Part shown: positions 59,012-62,658 of the stretch, in pieces | Layout: the number at the start of each line of letters is the position of its first letter | Position numbering within the stretch: position 1 is the stretch's first letter | Source of the DNA: an uncultured Oscillospiraceae bacterium | GTDB lineage: Bacteria; Bacillota; Clostridia; Oscillospirales; Oscillospiraceae | NCBI GenBank assembly: GCA_947626085.1 | Contig: CANQQU010000006.1 | Span: 1 to 62,658, forward strand | Direction: 5' to 3' | DNA: 62,658 bases | Notes under the pieces: generated by a model | Databases searched by the model: none | The model's input: only the letters and a program-made list of their open reading frames with translations | What the model was told of the DNA's origin: nothing | Program-made: the position numbers and the translations under genes

Positions 59012-61606
59012 CTATTCCAGCATTTTTTTCAGCTTATAAAGCTCGTTGATGGCCTCGATGGGGGTCAGGGTCTCCACGGAAAGGGCGGACAGGGCCCTGT
59101 AGAGTTCCTGGCCTTTCAGGTCCAACATGCTCACCTGGGCCTCCGGCTCCGGGGCGGGCTGCTGCCGGGACACGGAGCCCTGGGCCTCCAGCTGAGACAA
59201 AATGGTTCTGGCCCGGGCGATCAAGGGCCCAGGCAGGCCCGCCAGGCGGGCCACCTCCACGCCGTAGCTGTGGTCCGCCGCGCCGGGGAGGATCTTCCGC
59301 AGGAAGATCATCTGCTCCCCCCGCTTCTTTACGGCGATGGAGAAGTTCTTGACGTTGGGAAGCTCCGTCTCGATGTCGGAAAGCTCGTGATAATGGGTGG
59401 CAAAGAGGGTCTTGGCCCCAAGGCGCTTGGGATCGGCCACATATTCCAGCACCGCCCGGGCGATGGCCATGCCGTCGTAGGTGGAGGTGCCCCGGCCGAT
59501 CTCGTCCAGGATCAGCAGGCTCCGGGAGGTGGCGCTGCGAAGGATGGAGGCCACCTCCGACATCTCCACCATAAAGGTGGAGCGGCCGGAGGCCAGGTCG
59601 TCGCTGGCCCCGATCCGGGTAAACACCCGGTCTACCACGCCGATGGAGGCGGACTTGGCCGGGACGAAGGACCCCATTTGGGCCAGGATGGTGATCAGCG
59701 CCACCTGGCGCATATAGGTGGACTTGCCCGCCATGTTGGGGCCGGTGATGATGCACACCTGGCTTCCCGCCAGGTCCATGTGGGTGTCGTTGGGGACGAA
59801 CAGGCTGTCCGTCAGCATCCGCTCCACCACCGGATGGCGGCCCTCTAAGATATCGATCCGGCCGTCCAGGCGGATCTCGGGGCGGACATAGCGGTTCTGC
59901 ACCGCCACCTCCGCCAGAGAGGCCAGGGCGTCCACCGCCGCCACACCGGCGGCCACCGCCTGCACCCGGCCCGCCAGCTGAGCGGTCTCGTCTCGCAGCT
60001 GGGTAAAGATCCGGTATTCAAGCTCCGTCAAATGGTCCTTGGCGGTGAGGATCTGGTATTCCAGCTCCTTTAGCTCCGGGGTAATGAACCGCTCGGTATT
60101 GGTCAGGGTCTGCCGGCGGATGTACTCCGGCGGCACCTGATCGGCAAAGGATTTGGAAACCTCGATATAGTAGCCGAATACCCGGTTGTAGCCGGCCCGG
60201 AGGGTGCGGATGCCGGTGCGCTCCCGCTCCGCCGTTTCAATGGCGGCCATGGCGGCGGTGCCGCCCTTGAGCAGCGCCCGCAGGCGGTCCACCTCCGGGT
60301 CCGCCCCGTCCCGAATGAGATTTCCCTCCCGGATGGACAGCGGCGCCTCCTCCTGGATCGTCCCCAATATTTTGCCGCACAGCTCCTCCATGGGGTCGAC
60401 AGTCTGCTCCAGGCGGCGCAGCAGCGGGGCCTGAAAGGGCTCCAGCCGCCGCTTGACCTCCGGCAGGGCCGAAAAGCCGGTGGCCAGGCCCAGCAGGTCC
60501 CGGCCGTTGGCGGCGCCGGTGGCGATGCGGGTCATGACCCGCTCCAGGTCCGTCACGGCTTTCAGCGCTTCCCGCAGCTCTCCCCGGGGCACCGCCAGCC
60601 GGGTCAGCTCCTCCACCGCCCCCTGGCGGCGCTGGATCTGGGCCGGGTCCATCAGCGGCTTTTCCAGCCAGCTTCGGAGGGTCCGGCTGCCCATGCCGGT
60701 GCAGCACCGGTCCAGCACCCAGAGCAGCGACCCCTTCTTCTCCCGGCTGCGGAGGGTCTCCGTCAGCTCCAGGTTCCGCCGGGCGTCCATATCCAGCTCC
60801 AGGAACCGGGCGGTGTCGTAGTATTCCAGCTTTTGCAGGTGGGAAAGGTCATTTTTTTGCAGTTCCCGGAGGGTCTTCAGCAGCACGCCGCTGGCATAGG
60901 CCGCCAGGGGCCTGTCCTCCACCTGGTGCTGGGCCAGATCGGCGTGAAAATGTTCCTTTAGAATTTCCTGGGCCTCCCGCAGAGTGCAGGGCCCCTCCCC
61001 GCCCTCGTCCAGGCAGCAGCCCAGCTTCCGCAGGGTGCTCTCGATCACCGGGTCCTGGACGCCGGCGCCAAAGCGCAGCACCTCCGCCGGGGAAAACCGG
61101 CCCAGCTCCGCCGCCGTCTGGGCGGCGTCATCACAGGACGTGGTGTAAAACGCGCCGGTGGAGATATCGCAGAAGGCCAGGCCATAGGCGATCCCATCCC
61201 CGCAGAGGCAGGCAAAGTAGTTGTTCCGGCTCTCGTCCAGCATGGCGCTTTCGATGACGGTGCCGGGGGTGACGATCCGGGTCACGTTCCGGTCCACCAG
61301 GCCCTTGGCGGTGGCCGGGTCCTCCAGCTGCTCGCAGATGGCCACCTTGTAGCCCTTGGCGATCAGCCGGGCGATGTAGGAATCCACGCTGTGGTAGGGC
61401 ACGCCGCACATGGGGGTCTGCTCTTCGGCGGGCTTCCCCCGGTCCCGGGTGGTCAGGGTCAGGTCCAGCTCCTTGGCCGCCAGCCGAGCGTCCTCGTCGA
61501 ACATTTCATAGAAATCCCCCAGGCGGAAAAAGAGGATGCAGTCCCGGTTTTGCTCCTTGATCAGCCGGTACTGGCGCTTCATGGGGGTGAGTTTTTCGTC
61601 TTCCAT
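59012..61606 (-). CDS. mutS: DNA mismatch repair protein MutS
   Basis: An 864-residue protein. The N-terminal mismatch-binding domain contains FFRLGDFYEMFDEDA with the Phe-x-Glu-type contact, and the C-terminal ATPase has GPNMAGKSTYMRQVA, LDEIGRGTSTYDG and ATHYHELSDIE. It recognises mismatches and recruits MutL. Since mismatch repair can affect long homopolymers, its presence is relevant to the poly-G tracts elsewhere in the window. Confidence 0.96.
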   Translation of the reverse strand: MEDEKLTPMKRQYRLIKEQNRDCILFFRLGDFYEMFDEDARLAAKELDLTLTTRDRGKPAEEQTPMCGVPYHSVDSYIARLIAKGYKVAICEQLEDPATAKGLVDRNVTRIVTPGTVIESAMLDESRNNYFACLCGDGIAYGLAFCDISTGAFYTTSCDDAAQTAAELGRFSPAEVLRFGAGVQDPVIESTLRKLGCCLDEGGEGPCTLREAQEILKEHFHADLAQHQVEDRPLAAYASGVLLKTLRELQKNDLSHLQKLEYYDTARFLELDMDARRNLELTETLRSREKKGSLLWVLDRCCTGMGSRTLRSWLEKPLMDPAQIQRRQGAVEELTRLAVPRGELREALKAVTDLERVMTRIATGAANGRDLLGLATGFSALPEVKRRLEPFQAPLLRRLEQTVDPMEELCGKILGTIQEEAPLSIREGNLIRDGADPEVDRLRALLKGGTAAMAAIETAERERTGIRTLRAGYNRVFGYYIEVSKSFADQVPPEYIRRQTLTNTERFITPELKELEYQILTAKDHLTELEYRIFTQLRDETAQLAGRVQAVAAGVAAVDALASLAEVAVQNRYVRPEIRLDGRIDILEGRHPVVERMLTDSLFVPNDTHMDLAGSQVCIITGPNMAGKSTYMRQVALITILAQMGSFVPAKSASIGVVDRVFTRIGASDDLASGRSTFMVEMSEVASILRSATSRSLLILDEIGRGTSTYDGMAIARAVLEYVADPKRLGAKTLFATHYHELSDIETELPNVKNFSIAVKKRGEQMIFLRKILPGAADHSYGVEVARLAGLPGPLIARARTILSQLEAQGSVSRQQPAPEPEAQVSMLDLKGQELYRALSALSVETLTPIEAINELYKLKKMLE

Positions 61607-61608
61607 TT

Positions 61609-62658
61609 TTATGCCTCCAGGGTTCCCGTCAGGCTCCAGGTGTTAGCCCCGGTGATCCTGACCGGGGCAAAGGTTCCGATCAGATCCTCCGGCCCTTCCA
61701 GGCGCACCAGGCGCCCGCCCTCCGTCCGGGCGGTGAGCAGGCCGTCCTCCCGGCCGTCAACAAGGCAGGTCAGGGTCCTGCCGATGTAGCCCCGGTGGAT
61801 CTCCTCGGAAATGGCGTTTTGCAAGCCGCAGAGCCGGTCAAAGCGCCGATTCTTCTCCTCCTTGGGGGTGGGGTCCGGCATTTCGGCCGCCGGGGTCCCG
61901 GGCCGGGGGGAGAAAATAAAGGTAAACAGGGCGTCGTACCGGACCTGGGAGATGAGGGACAGGGTCTCCTTAAAATCCTCCTCCGTCTCCCCGGGAAAGC
62001 CCACGATCACATCCGAGGTCAGCACCAGCTCCGGCATGACGCTTTTGGCGTATTCCACGGCCTTTAGATATTCCGCCCGGTCATAGTGCCGGTTCATGGC
62101 CTTCAAAATCCGGCTTGAGCCGGACTGGAAGGGCAGGTGGAGCTGCTTGGCGATCTTGGGATGGGCGGCCATGGTGTCGAACAGCTTTTTCCCCGCGTCC
62201 CGAGGGTGGCTGGTCATAAACCGGACCCAGAAGTCCCCCTCCAGCTCCGCCACGGCGGCGAGCAGGTCGGAAAAATCCCAGCCCATGTCCAGGTCCTTGC
62301 CGTAGGAGTTCACATTCTGCCCCAGCAGGGTGATCTCCCGGCAGCCGCCGGCGATCAGCGCCCGGCATTCGGCCAGAATGGCCTCCGGCCGGCGGCTCCG
62401 CTCCCGGCCCCGGACATAGGGGACGATGCAGTAGGTGCAAAAATTGTTGCAGCCGTACATGATGGACACCCAGGCCTTGTGCCGGCAGTCCCGCAGCACG
62501 GGAAGTCCCTCGGCGATGGAGTCGGGCGACAGCTCCGTGGGGAACACCCGTTTGCCGGTGGTCAGGCTCCGGTAGAGGATCTCCGGGAACCGCCACAGGG
62601 CCTGGGGATCGAAGGCCCCGTCCACATGGGGGTAGCTTCTGCGCAGCCGCTCCACCAC
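61609..62658 (-). CDS. miaB: tRNA-2-methylthio-N6-dimethylallyladenosine synthase, 5' end outside window
   Basis: The visible 349 residues hold the radical SAM cluster motif MYGCNNFCTYCIVPYVRG, GQNVNSYGKDL, LTSDVIVGFPGETEEDF and a C-terminal TRAM domain. MiaB adds a methylthio group at C2 of the i6A37 made by MiaA. The N-terminal UPF0004 domain is largely cut off by the window edge. It is two bases before mutS in the same transcript. Confidence 0.93.
   Translation of the reverse strand: MVERLRRSYPHVDGAFDPQALWRFPEILYRSLTTGKRVFPTELSPDSIAEGLPVLRDCRHKAWVSIMYGCNNFCTYCIVPYVRGRERSRRPEAILAECRALIAGGCREITLLGQNVNSYGKDLDMGWDFSDLLAAVAELEGDFWVRFMTSHPRDAGKKLFDTMAAHPKIAKQLHLPFQSGSSRILKAMNRHYDRAEYLKAVEYAKSVMPELVLTSDVIVGFPGETEEDFKETLSLISQVRYDALFTFIFSPRPGTPAAEMPDPTPKEEKNRRFDRLCGLQNAISEEIHRGYIGRTLTCLVDGREDGLLTARTEGGRLVRLEGPEDLIGTFAPVRITGANTWSLTGTLEA

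Noticed and set aside
1..62658. CRISPR arrays, rRNA genes and insertion sequences
   Set aside because: No regularly spaced repeats, no rRNA-like stretches and no transposase frames were seen on either strand.

Overview
The window looks like a spore-forming, GC-rich clostridium, most likely Oscillospiraceae-like. The evidence is a sigma-K fragment, the Firmicutes division genes sepF and divIVA, T-box, TPP and preQ1 leaders, and the minus-strand order miaB-mutS-mutL-miaA-hfq. The placement is from gene content only; no database was consulted.

Bases 1-26.6 kb form one plus-strand surface-glycan locus. It runs: end of an initiating sugar transferase; GT2 glycosyltransferase; B12-type radical SAM enzyme; acyltransferase 3; GT2; UDP-galactopyranose mutase; an unrecognised protein; Wzy-like polymerase; Wzx flippase; a full CMP-pseudaminic acid set (pseB, pseC, pseF, pseI, a sugar N-formyltransferase, a PseH-like acetyltransferase, pseG); another GT2; and a dTDP-deoxysugar set (2,3-dehydratase, 3-ketoreductase, 3,5-epimerase, two tandem SDR paralogues, second Glf, rfbA, rfbB) ending with a sugar-kinase-like gene. 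Three poly-G tracts of 8, 9 and 10 bases, the longest in the window, sit only in this locus. Each is followed directly by TAA, so one base of slippage decides between an immediate stop and readthrough. Two of them end an enzyme gene about 50-60 bases before the next start codon. Readthrough would end at an ATGA overlap with that start, so they look like switches of translational coupling. The third turns the acyltransferase off.

Bases 26.6-30.3 kb hold two terminator-like hairpins, a small sigma-like regulator, a strongly folded non-coding stretch, a small protein and a large serine recombinase. The recombinase runs straight into the 3' part of sigK. This is the layout of a sigK-intervening (skin) element. 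The 5' part of sigK is not in the window, so if the element is contiguous it holds the whole glycan locus.

Bases 30.3-43.4 kb are ordinary chromosome: thioredoxin, an MFS transporter, prfC, a preQ1-controlled queT, a TPP-controlled thiT, a HIT protein, an XRE membrane regulator, folate cyclo-ligase, a phosphoesterase, a large lipoprotein, tRNA-Gln and a GH25 lysozyme.

Bases 43.5-49.0 kb are a three-gene minus-strand accessory island: an MmeI-like single-chain restriction-modification enzyme, a 579-residue protein with a HEPN-like C-terminus, and a 302-residue protein of unknown function. They form a candidate defence operon. Bases 49.2-62.7 kb, minus strand, return to core genes: T-box-controlled ileS, divIVA, sepF, YggS, hfq, miaA, a TraX-like protein, mutL, a CPBP protein, mutS and miaB (its 5' end lies outside the window).
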